Source: Bog-473 sp963755375 (GTDB lineage: Bacteria > Actinomycetota > Acidimicrobiia > Acidimicrobiales > RAAP-2). From it: a stretch of DNA of 64,000 bases. How positions within the stretch are numbered: the first letter of the stretch is position 1; every line of letters begins with the position of its first letter. Shown in pieces: positions 26,465 to 35,392 of the stretch. Made by a program: the position numbers and the translations under genes. The stretch spans positions 186,001 to 250,000 of the forward strand of contig CAVWKG010000016.1 of NCBI GenBank assembly GCA_963755375.1, written 5' to 3'. The notes below the pieces were generated by a model. That model was not told where the DNA came from, made no database searches, and saw only the letters and a program-made list of their open reading frames with translations.

Positions 26465-28881
26465 AGGGTGGCCGCATGGCTGGAGTATTCGCAGATCTGC
26501 GCGTCCTTGATTTGTCGTGGGGCATTGCCGGCCCGATGACCACCATGTTCATGGCTGACAACGGGGCCGACGTCATCCGGATCGAGGCTCCGTCCGGCGA
26601 CCCTTTTGCCCAGCAAACGGGCTATCGGGTGTGGAACAGAGGCAAGCGCAGCGTCCGCCTCGACCTGCAGAGTGACGAGGGAAGCCGCCAATTCGACGCC
26701 CTGGTACGGACAGCGGACATCGTCGTCGACAGCTTCTCACTCGGGACAACCGAGAGACTTGGCGTTGATCATGGGGCACTGAACGCCCTCAATCCCCGCA
26801 TCATCACCTGCTCGATCACCGCCTACGGCGATCACAGCGCCCATCGTGATCGTCCGGGTTATGACGGCCTCGTTGCCGCCCGGACGGGCCTGCTCTATGA
26901 CCAGAAGGGGCGGCGGGGGACGGCCATGGAATTCATCTGCGGCCGTCCCGGCCCGCTTCCCGAGTTCGAAGCTCCCGAGGGTCTCGTCAGGGGTGCCGAT
27001 CGAGATGGACCCATCTTCCCGCGAACACCATGGCCGAGCGTCGGCGCCGCTTACTTCGCCACCCTCGGGATCGCCGCCGCGCTGCGCGCGCGGCAGGTGA
27101 GCGGCCAGGGGCAGCGCGTCACCACGTCACTCCTGCAAGGAGCGCTGGCCGCAGCGTGCCTCAATTGGCAGCGCGTTGAGAATCCGGACGCCCCCCTGTA
27201 CTGGATGTGGCCAATCGACTCGAGGTCCATCGAAGGTCTCTTCGAATGCTCCGATGGCAAGTGGGTTCATCACTGGACCCTCCGTCCGCGGTGGGTTCTG
27301 ACAGCCGCCGAAGGAGACACCCTTTCTACGGTCAAGGTGGACTCCTCGTATCGAGAGGACCCGGATCGCGTCTCGATGGAGCCAGACGGCATGCTGACCG
27401 GCATCTTCCTCCACGACCAGCTGGCAGAGGCGTTCAAGAAGTTCCCGTCCGACGCATGGGTGCGTGCCGCTGAGGACGCCGGGTTGGGGATCACCACCGT
27501 CCGATCGCCGAGCGAAACCCTGGCGGACAAGTCGTTCCTCGCGGACGGCTGCGTCGTGGAGATCGATGATCCAGACGAGGGCCCGATTCATCATGCCGGT
27601 CCGTTGCTGGAGTTCTCCGCGACACCCGGCTCGGTCACGGGGCCGGCGCCTCGTCCCGGAGAGCACACGGATGAGGTCCTCGGGGACGCCAGCTCAGGAT
27701 CGGCTGAGGTCGAGGGAACGCGGGAGCCTCTCGCCCATCCTCTTTCTGGGGTCCGCGTCCTCGATCTCGGGCTTGGGGTGGCGGGGCCGTTTACCGGGCG
27801 CGTGTTGGCGGATCTCGGAGCAGACGTCATCAAGATCAACGCCCTGCACGACACCTATTGGAATGGCACGCATATGGGGCTCGGGACGAACCGCGGAAAG
27901 CGCAGCATCGCCGTCAACCTCAAGGATCCGGCGGGCAGAGAGGCCCTGGAGAAGCTTCTCCAGCAATCAGACGTGATCACGCTGAACTGGCGACCGGGCG
28001 CTGCCGCACGCCTCGGTCTCGACTACGAGACACTCCACGCTCGCTACCCCAGGCTGGTCTACTGCAACACCAGAGGGTACGAGAAAGGGCCTCGCTCCGA
28101 CCTGCCCGGTACGGACCAGAATGCGGCGGCCATGACCGGGACGGAGTGGGAGGACGGAGCCTGCGACGCAGGCAACCCTCCCCTCTGGAGCCGATCCAAC
28201 ATGGGAGACACCGGAAACGCACTCCTCGCGGCCATCGCGATCACGGCCGCGCTCTACCATCGAGACCGAACCGGCCAAGGTCAAGCCGTGAGCACCTCGA
28301 TCGTGAATGCTGGGCTGCTGCACACCTCCTACGCCTGGATCCATTCCGACGGGAGAGAGCCGGACTGGGGCCACGTTGACGGTGATCAGTTCGGGTTGTC
28401 CCCCTATTACCGCCTCTATCCGTGCGCTCAGGGCGGATGGATCTTCCTGGCGGCAATGACGCAAGAAGAGCGGGCGAAGCTTCGGACCCTGCTTCCCGGC
28501 GCTCCCGAAGGTGAGAACCCGGATTCAGTGGCCGGCTGGCTGACCTCGTACTTCGAGGGCGCGGTGGCCGCGGAGGCCTTTCAAGGCCTTGACGAGGGCG
28601 GGGTGCCAATTGAGGTGGTGGACGAGTACTTCTGCCGGAACCTGTTCGACGATCCGGAGGCCAGGCGGTTGAACCTCGTCAGCGAGACATCGTCGAGCAG
28701 TGTCGGTCGATTCGAGGACCCGGGTTTGTTGGTCAACATCACGCCCGCTCAGACAGTCGTGCAACGTGGCCCGTGCGCCTGTGGGGAGCAGTCGCGGGAG
28801 ATCCTGCTGGAGTTGGAGTATTCCGATTCCGAAATCGACACCATGGCGGACGGCCGCGCGATCCTGGACGGAGCGACATGA
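26461..28881 (+). CDS. Double-domain CaiB/BaiF family CoA-transferase
   Basis: This 806-residue protein has two tandem family III CoA-transferase domains: FADLRVLDLSWGIAGP from about residue 9 with ADNGADVIRIE, and LSGVRVLDLGLGVAGPFTG from about residue 427 with LADLGADVIKIN. It is only distantly like the other double CaiB at 8455. It leads an operon with a DUF35 protein and an Ltp2-like thiolase-fold protein, with ATGA overlaps. The likely role is CoA transfer onto the substrate acid before cleavage; this is inference. Confidence 0.9.
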   Translation: MKGGRMAGVFADLRVLDLSWGIAGPMTTMFMADNGADVIRIEAPSGDPFAQQTGYRVWNRGKRSVRLDLQSDEGSRQFDALVRTADIVVDSFSLGTTERLGVDHGALNALNPRIITCSITAYGDHSAHRDRPGYDGLVAARTGLLYDQKGRRGTAMEFICGRPGPLPEFEAPEGLVRGADRDGPIFPRTPWPSVGAAYFATLGIAAALRARQVSGQGQRVTTSLLQGALAAACLNWQRVENPDAPLYWMWPIDSRSIEGLFECSDGKWVHHWTLRPRWVLTAAEGDTLSTVKVDSSYREDPDRVSMEPDGMLTGIFLHDQLAEAFKKFPSDAWVRAAEDAGLGITTVRSPSETLADKSFLADGCVVEIDDPDEGPIHHAGPLLEFSATPGSVTGPAPRPGEHTDEVLGDASSGSAEVEGTREPLAHPLSGVRVLDLGLGVAGPFTGRVLADLGADVIKINALHDTYWNGTHMGLGTNRGKRSIAVNLKDPAGREALEKLLQQSDVITLNWRPGAAARLGLDYETLHARYPRLVYCNTRGYEKGPRSDLPGTDQNAAAMTGTEWEDGACDAGNPPLWSRSNMGDTGNALLAAIAITAALYHRDRTGQGQAVSTSIVNAGLLHTSYAWIHSDGREPDWGHVDGDQFGLSPYYRLYPCAQGGWIFLAAMTQEERAKLRTLLPGAPEGENPDSVAGWLTSYFEGAVAAEAFQGLDEGGVPIEVVDEYFCRNLFDDPEARRLNLVSETSSSSVGRFEDPGLLVNITPAQTVVQRGPCACGEQSREILLELEYSDSEIDTMADGRAILDGAT

Positions 28882-29303
28882 CAGAGACCGAAGGGGTTAC
28901 CCGACCCGCCCCCGTTCTGACCGACGATAACTACTTCTTCTGGGACGCGGCTCGTGATGGTCGGCTGGTGGGGCAGAGATGCCAAAGATGCGGTCGGTTG
29001 CGCCATCCGCCGCGCCCGATGTGTCCGTACTGTCACTCGCTCGATTTCGAGATCGTGGACCTGTCCGGCGCCGGAGAGGTCTATAGCTACACGGTTCTTC
29101 ATCATCCGCAAAATGTGGCCTTCGACTATCCGGTCATTGCCGCCCTGATTGATCTCGAGGAAGGTGTACGCGTGTTGTCCAACCTGATCGACATCGATCC
29201 TGCGGACATCGCAATCGGAATGGCGGTCACAGTCGATTTCCGGCCGACGCGCCACGACAGAGCCGTGGCCGTATTCAAGCCAAGGGCGGAAAATGATGAA
29301 TAG
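28878..29303 (+). CDS. DUF35 zinc-ribbon/OB-fold protein
   Basis: This 141-residue protein has a rubredoxin-like zinc ribbon CQRCGRLRHPPRPMCPYC (about residues 34-51) followed by an OB fold (GEVYSYTVLHHP). Such proteins pair with thiolase-fold partners; the best-known case is the ChsH2 C-terminal domain, which activates the steroid side-chain aldolase Ltp2. The ATG overlaps the CoA-transferase stop (ATGA), and the gene overlaps the thiolase-fold gene by 11 bases, which supports a physical complex with that product. Confidence 0.9.
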   Translation: MTETEGVTRPAPVLTDDNYFFWDAARDGRLVGQRCQRCGRLRHPPRPMCPYCHSLDFEIVDLSGAGEVYSYTVLHHPQNVAFDYPVIAALIDLEEGVRVLSNLIDIDPADIAIGMAVTVDFRPTRHDRAVAVFKPRAENDE

Positions 29304-30462
29304 AACGCTGCAGGATGCGACAGCCGTCGTCGGGATCGGGCAGACCGAGTTCTCGAAGGCGGCTGGGCGGAGCGAGACGCAGCTGGCTGCCGAAGCGATC
29401 GTGGCTGCTCTGGCCGATGCCGGGCTCGGCACCGCCGATGTGGATGGTCTGGTCAGCTACACGATCGATCCGGTGGAAGAGACTGAACTGGTCCGGACAC
29501 TTGGGATCCCCGAGATCAATTTCTCGAGCCGCGTGCCCTATGGCGGTGGTGGCTCGCAGGGTGTGCTCCTGCACGCGGCGGCAGCGGTGGCGGCAGGAGT
29601 CGCTGACGTCGTCGTCGCCTATCGTGCCATCAAGGCGCGGTCGGGAGAGCGCTTTGGGCGAGCTGCACTGAGCGTGAAAGGAACTGCGTCACATTCTGGC
29701 TCGACGGCGATGCAGTGGTGCTCGCCGTATGGCGTGCTGACTCCGGGGTCCTGGATGTCACTCAACGCGGTCCGCTACATGCATGCCTCGGGTGCAACAA
29801 GCGAGGATTTCGGACGCGCCGTGGTGCAGTTCAGGGACTACGCAGCGACCAATCCGAACGCGCATTTCTACAACAAACCCATCACACTGGATGATCACCA
29901 ATCCTCTCGCTGGATTGCCGAACCTGCCATCCGACTATTCGATTGCTGCCAGGAGACCGATGGCTCAGTGGCGCTGGTCATCACCTCCGCCGAGCGCGCC
30001 TCCGCCAGCAACGAGCCGGTCTTGATCGCGGCGGCGGCCAATGCCGCGCTGTTCGAGGAGGAGATCGCCAGCAACCACTACACGAGGGACATCGCAGTGA
30101 TGGAAGGTTGCGCGGCAATGGCCAGTCGGTTGTTCGATGGCTATGGAATCAAGCGGTCGGACATCGACGTGGCGATGATTTACGATGCATTTTCCCCGAT
30201 GTTCTTCATGCAGCTCGAGGCGCTGGGATTCTGCGGTCCCGGTGAGGCGAAAGACTTCATCGGCGATTCGAATCTCGGGCCGAAGGGAAGCCTCCCCTGT
30301 AACACCAATGGGGGACTGATCGGTGAGGGCTACATCCACGGCCTGAACCTGACGGTCGAGGCCGTGAAGCAGCTCCGCGGAAAGTCGGCCAACCAGTTAC
30401 CGGACCCCTCGACGGCCCTCATCTGCGCCAGTCGGACCGGTGCGATCCTGAAGCGGCCCTGA
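29293..30462 (+). CDS. Thiolase-fold protein, Ltp2-like (probable aldolase)
   Basis: This 389-residue protein has the thiolase fold (AVVGIGQTEFSKAAGRSE). It has no Cys at the usual nucleophile site, where it reads YGGGGSQGVLLHAAAAVAAG. It keeps IYDAFSPMFF and GEGYIHG near the C-terminus. Proteins of this lipid-transfer/SCP2-thiolase branch that pair with a DUF35 protein act as retro-aldolases on beta-hydroxyacyl-CoA (Ltp2 in steroid side-chain loss). The pairing with the overlapping DUF35 gene makes a lyase role more likely than thiolysis. The substrate is unknown. Confidence 0.87.
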   Translation: MMNRTLQDATAVVGIGQTEFSKAAGRSETQLAAEAIVAALADAGLGTADVDGLVSYTIDPVEETELVRTLGIPEINFSSRVPYGGGGSQGVLLHAAAAVAAGVADVVVAYRAIKARSGERFGRAALSVKGTASHSGSTAMQWCSPYGVLTPGSWMSLNAVRYMHASGATSEDFGRAVVQFRDYAATNPNAHFYNKPITLDDHQSSRWIAEPAIRLFDCCQETDGSVALVITSAERASASNEPVLIAAAANAALFEEEIASNHYTRDIAVMEGCAAMASRLFDGYGIKRSDIDVAMIYDAFSPMFFMQLEALGFCGPGEAKDFIGDSNLGPKGSLPCNTNGGLIGEGYIHGLNLTVEAVKQLRGKSANQLPDPSTALICASRTGAILKRP

Positions 30463-30498
30463 GGGGCCTTCGAACCGACTTCAGTGTCCACCTAGATC

Positions 30499-31155
30499 AT
30501 GTCTGACCCGCGAACACCACAATCCCCGGATGGACGTCTCCGGTCCCTTCTCAACCCGGGGCACTGTGTGGTGTTGTTGCAGGAGCTGCAGGAAGGAGTT
30601 CTCGGATCTTCGTCTCGGTTACCGGAGCTCGCCCGCGCTGCGAAGGAGTTCTCACTGATACCCAACGCGCGGAGGGTCGTGAAGGCGGCCCGGCAGGCAA
30701 AGGTTCCCGTTGTCCACTGTACCGCCGAGAACCTCCCACACGGATTTGGGGGCAACACCAATGCTCGGTTGTTCGCCGCCGTACGGAAGAGCGGGATGGA
30801 CAATCTTTCCGGTTCCGATTCCGCCAAGCCGATTGCCGCCCTGGGACCCGTCGATTCCGACATCGTCCTGCCCCGTCTCCACGGTTTGAGCCCCTTGACC
30901 GGCTCGTCGTTGGATTCCTTGCTTCGCAACCGGGGCGTCCTCACCCTCGTCATCATGGGTGTCTCCTTGAATATCGCGATCCCGAATCTCGTCTTCGACG
31001 CCGTGAACCGGGCGTATCAGGTGGTCGTCGTGTCCGATGCCGTCGCGGGAGTCCCACTGGAATATGGCCAGCAGGTGATCGAGCACAGCCTGTCGCTTGT
31101 GTCGACACTCTCAACGAGCCATGAGATTCAGAACGTGTGGTCCGCTTCGTGCTGA
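30499..31155 (+). CDS. Isochorismatase-family cysteine hydrolase
   Basis: This 218-residue protein has the isochorismatase-like hydrolase fold: VVLLQELQEGV at the N-terminus, VPVVHCTAE and the cis-peptide/active region LVIMGVSLNIAIPNL, then VVSDAVAG. The first-strand Asp expected in LLVIDMQ reads as Glu (LLQELQ), and the usual nucleophilic Cys after GV. appears as SLN. Both catalytic positions therefore look altered, and activity is in doubt. It follows the aldolase operon by 37 bases. Confidence 0.8.
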   Translation: MSDPRTPQSPDGRLRSLLNPGHCVVLLQELQEGVLGSSSRLPELARAAKEFSLIPNARRVVKAARQAKVPVVHCTAENLPHGFGGNTNARLFAAVRKSGMDNLSGSDSAKPIAALGPVDSDIVLPRLHGLSPLTGSSLDSLLRNRGVLTLVIMGVSLNIAIPNLVFDAVNRAYQVVVVSDAVAGVPLEYGQQVIEHSLSLVSTLSTSHEIQNVWSASC

Positions 31156-31249
31156 CGGACGATCACCACGCGCTCCCTGTAAAGCGTCGACTGCGAGTTG
31201 CCATAATCGTGCAACTTCTCCGCCCCTCGGTGGTCTGGACGTGCCGCTG

Positions 31250-32092
31250 ATGGCCACCGACCTGCAGGCCCTCGTCAACGATCTCGTTGGCGAATCCGCC
31301 GCATTGGTCGCCGTCCTCGAGGGGCTTCGACCACGGCAGTGGTCGCTCGCGACGCCTGCTGCGGGCTGGATCATCGCCGACCAGGTCAGCCATCTCGCCT
31401 ACTTCGACGAGACGACGCTGCAATCCCTCTCAGATCCCGACCAGTTTCGCCGGGACGCCGAGGTCCTGGTTGGCGACGGCGCCAATTTCCCGGATCGCAT
31501 CGCGGGCGAGTATCGGGGGAGAGCAGACCTGTTTGACTGGTTCCGGACCGCACGCGCAGCACTGGTGACGGCATACCGGGTGGCCGATCCAAGGCGGCGT
31601 GTGCCCTGGTACGGCCCGGACATGAGCCCTGCGTCGTCGGTGACGGCGCGACTCATGGAGACCTGGGCGCACGGCCAGGACGTCGTCGACGCGCTCGGCA
31701 TCGAGCGCCCGCCGACCGACCGGTTGCGCCACATCGCGCACCTCGCTGTCCGTGCGCTGCCTTACAGCTATTCCGTCAACGAGCTACCCCAGCCCTCCAA
31801 ACCGATCAGGGTCGAATTATGCGCGCCGAGCGGGGGAGAGTGGACATGGGGTCCGCCTGATGCTGCAGACCGCGTCGCCGGCGCGGCGCTCGATTTCTGC
31901 CTCGTCGTCACTCAGAGGAGGCACCTCCTCGACACCGCCTTGGCCGTCACCGGGCCCACGGCCCAGCAGTGGATCTCGATAGCCCAGGCGTTTGCCGGCC
32001 CGGCTGGACCCGGCCGGGCGCCGCGGGGCTACGACTCGGAATCGTTTGCGCGCGGAGTCGAGTCAAACCGGCCAGACCGGAGAAGGCGTTGA
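31250..32092 (+). CDS. TIGR03084-type maleylpyruvate isomerase/DinB-like protein
   Basis: This 280-residue protein has the DinB-like four-helix metal-binding module: LAYFDETTL and MARLMETWAHGQDVVDALG-type segments (here SVTARLMETWAHGQDVVDAL). It fits the actinobacterial TIGR03084 family. These often carry a thiol-dependent (mycothiol) isomerase or hydrolase function, but this one is not assigned. The ATG at 31250 has no Shine-Dalgarno and overlaps a 13-codon GTG-started ORF (31209) as TGATG. Its own stop overlaps the next small ORF (TGATG at 32090). Confidence 0.85.
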   Translation: MATDLQALVNDLVGESAALVAVLEGLRPRQWSLATPAAGWIIADQVSHLAYFDETTLQSLSDPDQFRRDAEVLVGDGANFPDRIAGEYRGRADLFDWFRTARAALVTAYRVADPRRRVPWYGPDMSPASSVTARLMETWAHGQDVVDALGIERPPTDRLRHIAHLAVRALPYSYSVNELPQPSKPIRVELCAPSGGEWTWGPPDAADRVAGAALDFCLVVTQRRHLLDTALAVTGPTAQQWISIAQAFAGPAGPGRAPRGYDSESFARGVESNRPDRRRR

Positions 32093-32202
32093 TGGTAAAA
32101 GGCACTGGGCGAGGGCTGAGCGCAAGAGCTCGATTGAGGTGCACTGCGGAATCGGTTCGGGAAATGGCAGGCGAGTCGCACGAAATGAAAGAGGAAAAGT
32201 GA
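32092..32202 (+). CDS. Small ORF linking the DinB-like and amidohydrolase genes
   Basis: A 36-codon ORF (begins MVKGTGRGLSARAR, ends HEMKEEK) starts on the stop of the previous gene (TGATG) and ends on the GTG of the next (GTGA). The charged C-terminus includes an AGAGGA-like ribosome site for the amidohydrolase. No family is recognised. The double overlap is the main evidence. Confidence 0.35.
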   Translation: MVKGTGRGLSARARLRCTAESVREMAGESHEMKEEK

Positions 32203-34490
32203 CAAATGTAGAAGAGCGCAAAGAGTCGAAGAGCGATGAGCTCCTGATCTCAGCGGATAGCCACGTCGCAATCACCCATGATCAGGTCCGAGCGCATCTG
32301 GCGCCGAGCCTGTATTCGGATTACAACTCGGCCGTCGCCGCATTCGCGCAGCGGATGGCACGTGGAACGGCGGCCGCCAATCAGGCCGGCAAGACGATGA
32401 AGCGCAGTGACGACGACGCACACATCGGAGCCAACGCCGTCTTCAAAAGGGCGGGCTATGGCGATCCCCGTGAGCGCCTGAGGGACATGGACCAGGACGG
32501 TGTTGAGGTCGAGGTCCTGTACTCGGAAGTCAGCGCTTTCAGGTACATCCCCGATCTAAAGACGGGCGCCGCCGAGGCGACCCGCGCGTTCAATGATGCA
32601 CTCGATGAGTTTGCCGCGGCCGACCGCGATCGTCTGTGCGTGTCGTACCAAATACCGATCCATGACATCGACTTCGCTGTGTCCGAGGTCGGGAGGATTG
32701 CGGGGCGGGGTGGAAGGTCACTTCAACTACCTGTGTTTCCCGCAGAGTTCGGCCTGCCGGACTACTACGACGAGCGTTATGACCGGCTCTTTTCGGCGAT
32801 CGAGGAGACCGATCTCCCCGTGTGCTGCCACATCGGGCTGAATACCAGTCTGGACGATCTGAGCCGGAGAGATCCCACACCGCAGAAGGGCGTCATGGTG
32901 CTGATGACACCCTTGACGACGGGGGAGGCGTTCGGGATGTGGATTCTGACAGGATTGCTGGCTCGGCACCCGAAGCTCAAGCTCGTGTTCGTGGAGCCGG
33001 GACTGGCATGGGTCGCCTGGTGGCTTCACAGCGCCGACGACATGGTGCGCCGTCAGGGCTACGAGTTTCCGGGGTTGACCGAGCTTCCGAGTCACTACTT
33101 CCACCAAAATGTTCACCTGACCTTCATCGAAGAAGATTTCTCTTTGGAATTCCTCCGGGAGAAGATTGGCGTGGAGAACATCATGTGGTCATCGGACTAC
33201 CCCCACCCCGTGACGTCATGGCCCAGGTCACGGGAGGTCGTGGAGAAGCAGTTCCACTCGATTCCGCAAGACGAGCGAGAGTTGATCCTGTCTGGCAATG
33301 CGATCCGGGTCTGGAATCTTTCGAAATTAGCAAAAAGGCGAGACTCGGCGTCGTTGCGCTGGCATTTGCGGAACAGTCGCCACGGATCATCCGAGGAGAA
33401 ACAGCGGCATGAACTCGATCGAAGAGCGTTGAACCCGGACAGTGGCCGACGGAGCAGAAGAAGCGCTCTGGACGCCGATCTTCGAGACGTGGCTGAGGAT
33501 CCCCATCAAGCGGCTCCGGCCGGCGAACGTGTCAGGAGGTCAACCGTCGCCATCGATGTCAGCGCGATGGCGCCTGCCGGGTGCCACCGGCTTGCGATGG
33601 ATCTGTTCGTGCCAGACCGGCTGAGTCCGAGCCCGCTCCTTTGGGTGTGCGTACCCGGCGGCGGAATCAATCGTCGGTATTTCGATCTTGAGGTAGTGGG
33701 CCAGGCCGGCGCCTTCAGCATGGCCCGATATCTGGCGGCGGGGGGAGACCTTGTTGTCACGGTCGACCCACCGGGAGTGGGGGAGAGCGACGTGCCGGAG
33801 GACGGCTACACACTGTCCCCTGACGTCGTCGCCGATGTCCTGGCCGCAGCGATCCAGACCATCGAGGCCGACCTCGAGAGCCATGGGATGCCGACGGCCG
33901 GACTCGGCCGGACGTCGCCCAGAGCTCGGCTGGGCCTTGGGCATTCCGCCGGAGCGCTCCTCGTCGCTTGCCAGCAAGCCCGTCACAGTTCCTACGATGC
34001 CCTGGCACTGCTCGGCTTTTCTGCCTCGGGCCTTCCCGTCGTGCTCAACGACCAGGAGCGACAGTTTGTCGGAAGGCCGGCGGAATTGGCCGAGGCAGTT
34101 GCGAGGTTGTCGGAAGCACGGTTCGGCGAACCACTACCGCAGTGGTCGAGCAGCAGTGCGGGGGAACTTGAGTCGAGCTCCGCGGCGGAGGACGTCAATA
34201 TCGCGCTGGCCGGTGCGAGTTCCCGTTTGTTGGCACTGGTCGGAATGACAGCCATCGTGCCTGGGTCGGTGCAGCCGCAGCTCGACCAGCTCAGAGTCCC
34301 AATCTTCGTCGCCCTCGGTAAGCACGACCTTGCCGGCCAATTGGACGCCCTTCCCGCGCAGTTGCCGGCGTGCGGTGACTTGACGCTCTTTCGCCTCGAG
34401 GGGGCCGGCCACAATCACAACGTCGCAGCCAATCGCCGGATTCTCTGGAAGCGTGTGATGCGCTGGGCAGATTCAGTAGCACCTGACTAG
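32199..34490 (+). CDS. Amidohydrolase-2 domain joined in frame to an alpha/beta hydrolase
   Basis: One open frame of 763 residues runs from the GTG at 32199. Residues 1 to about 382 are a complete PF04909 protein (LLISADSHVAIT; CCHIGLNTS; MWSSDYPHPVTSWP), a close paralogue of the 35518 gene. Residues about 450-763 are an alpha/beta hydrolase with VPGGG, nucleophile LGHSAG and GAGHNHN. The linker is basic and has poor codon periodicity. In the +1 frame, bases 33442 to about 33530 show nearly all G/C third positions. The junction may therefore be two genes joined by frameshifts (an AAAAA run lies at 33334) rather than a real fusion. Confidence 0.7.
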   Translation: MTNVEERKESKSDELLISADSHVAITHDQVRAHLAPSLYSDYNSAVAAFAQRMARGTAAANQAGKTMKRSDDDAHIGANAVFKRAGYGDPRERLRDMDQDGVEVEVLYSEVSAFRYIPDLKTGAAEATRAFNDALDEFAAADRDRLCVSYQIPIHDIDFAVSEVGRIAGRGGRSLQLPVFPAEFGLPDYYDERYDRLFSAIEETDLPVCCHIGLNTSLDDLSRRDPTPQKGVMVLMTPLTTGEAFGMWILTGLLARHPKLKLVFVEPGLAWVAWWLHSADDMVRRQGYEFPGLTELPSHYFHQNVHLTFIEEDFSLEFLREKIGVENIMWSSDYPHPVTSWPRSREVVEKQFHSIPQDERELILSGNAIRVWNLSKLAKRRDSASLRWHLRNSRHGSSEEKQRHELDRRALNPDSGRRSRRSALDADLRDVAEDPHQAAPAGERVRRSTVAIDVSAMAPAGCHRLAMDLFVPDRLSPSPLLWVCVPGGGINRRYFDLEVVGQAGAFSMARYLAAGGDLVVTVDPPGVGESDVPEDGYTLSPDVVADVLAAAIQTIEADLESHGMPTAGLGRTSPRARLGLGHSAGALLVACQQARHSSYDALALLGFSASGLPVVLNDQERQFVGRPAELAEAVARLSEARFGEPLPQWSSSSAGELESSSAAEDVNIALAGASSRLLALVGMTAIVPGSVQPQLDQLRVPIFVALGKHDLAGQLDALPAQLPACGDLTLFRLEGAGHNHNVAANRRILWKRVMRWADSVAPD

Positions 34491-34583
34491 CCGTTCCCGG
34501 ACTGTTGGGCGTGGGTGGAAGACCTTACCTCCGACATTGGGTGGATCCGCAGGAGTGGGGAGACCCCTGCGACTCGGAACGTT

Positions 34584-34613
34584 CGACGTACATAGTAGTT
34601 ACGATGTACGTCG
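34584..34613. promoter_or_regulatory. 30-bp perfect inverted repeat over the TetR gene start (likely autoregulatory operator)
   Basis: Arms CGACGTACAT and ATGTACGTCG, each 10 bp, are perfect complements separated by 10 bases. The repeat covers a CATAGT -10-like box (34591-34596) and the ATG at 34604, which lies 7 bases after that box. A repressor bound here would block both transcription start and the start codon. TetR proteins commonly bind such palindromes upstream of their own genes. Confidence 0.7.
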
Positions 34614-35347
34614 TACCACAGGCATCAGGTGCCTACAAGGGGAGCCCTAGAGTTGCTGCCGTGACGATCAAGCCAGAGCGGACCACCCGAAGCGGGCAGG
34701 GAAGAGAGCGATCAGGCGGCAACGCAGTTATTGACACCCGCGACCGAGTTATCGACGCGGCCATCGAGTGCATCATCGATCTGGGCTTTTATCGGGGCTC
34801 GAGTACGAACGAAATCGCACGCAGAGCAGGTGTGACCTGGGGCGTCATCCAGCACTACTTCGGCAACCGCGAGGGCCTCATGCTGGCCGTCCTTCAGGAT
34901 GGAGCCCGACACATGGTCGACACGGTGGTGGAAGCTCGCATTGATGGAGCGACAGTGGTGGAGCGGATGGCGCAACTCATCGATGTCTTCTCCGAGCACT
35001 ACGCCAGGCCGGACTACTTAGCCAGCCTGCAGGTGCTGCTGAACATGGATCATGATCCGCGAACCAGTTCGGACGTCCGCAAGACGATGGTGGAGGTCTC
35101 GGAACGGTCCGAAGCCCATATCCGCCGGTTGTTACGGGAGGCCCTCGGGCCTGCCATGAACAAGCCCGACTTGTCGACCACGATCTTCCTGGTTATTCGA
35201 GGATTCGGATTCAGCCAACAGTTACTCGACTCCATGGCCTACGACACCGTTGCTCCAAAGCGAGATCGAGTCGCTCGACGTCGTCGGCTGCTGGCCGAGA
35301 TCCTAGCCCCGTACGTCGAGATGGCAGCGACCACGTCCGGCCGCTGA
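34604..35347 (+). CDS. TetR family transcriptional regulator
   Basis: This 247-residue repressor has the helix-turn-helix STNEIARRAGVTWGVIQHYF (about residues 66-85) after a basic N-terminal extension. The leaderless ATG at 34604 is chosen because it lies 7 bases after CATAGT. GTG at 34662 is an alternative that would give a more typical length. The C-terminal region is helical, as expected for ligand binding. It lies between two paralogous amidohydrolase genes (32199 and 35518), its probable targets together with itself. Confidence 0.87.
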   Translation: MYVVPQASGAYKGSPRVAAVTIKPERTTRSGQGRERSGGNAVIDTRDRVIDAAIECIIDLGFYRGSSTNEIARRAGVTWGVIQHYFGNREGLMLAVLQDGARHMVDTVVEARIDGATVVERMAQLIDVFSEHYARPDYLASLQVLLNMDHDPRTSSDVRKTMVEVSERSEAHIRRLLREALGPAMNKPDLSTTIFLVIRGFGFSQQLLDSMAYDTVAPKRDRVARRRRLLAEILAPYVEMAATTSGR

Positions 35348-35379
35348 GCGGGCGGAGCGGAGCACGTCGGGTCAGCGAA

Positions 35380-35385
35380 TATAGT
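35380..35385 (+). promoter_or_regulatory. TATAGT -10-like box before a leaderless ORF
   Basis: TATAGT is followed by 7 bases and the ATG at 35393. The segment ATAGTGGCTGCTATGGCCG matches the one at 26429 at 15 of 18 positions and contains ATAG/CTAT arms 6 bases apart. Confidence 0.5.
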
Positions 35386-35392
35386 GGCTGCT

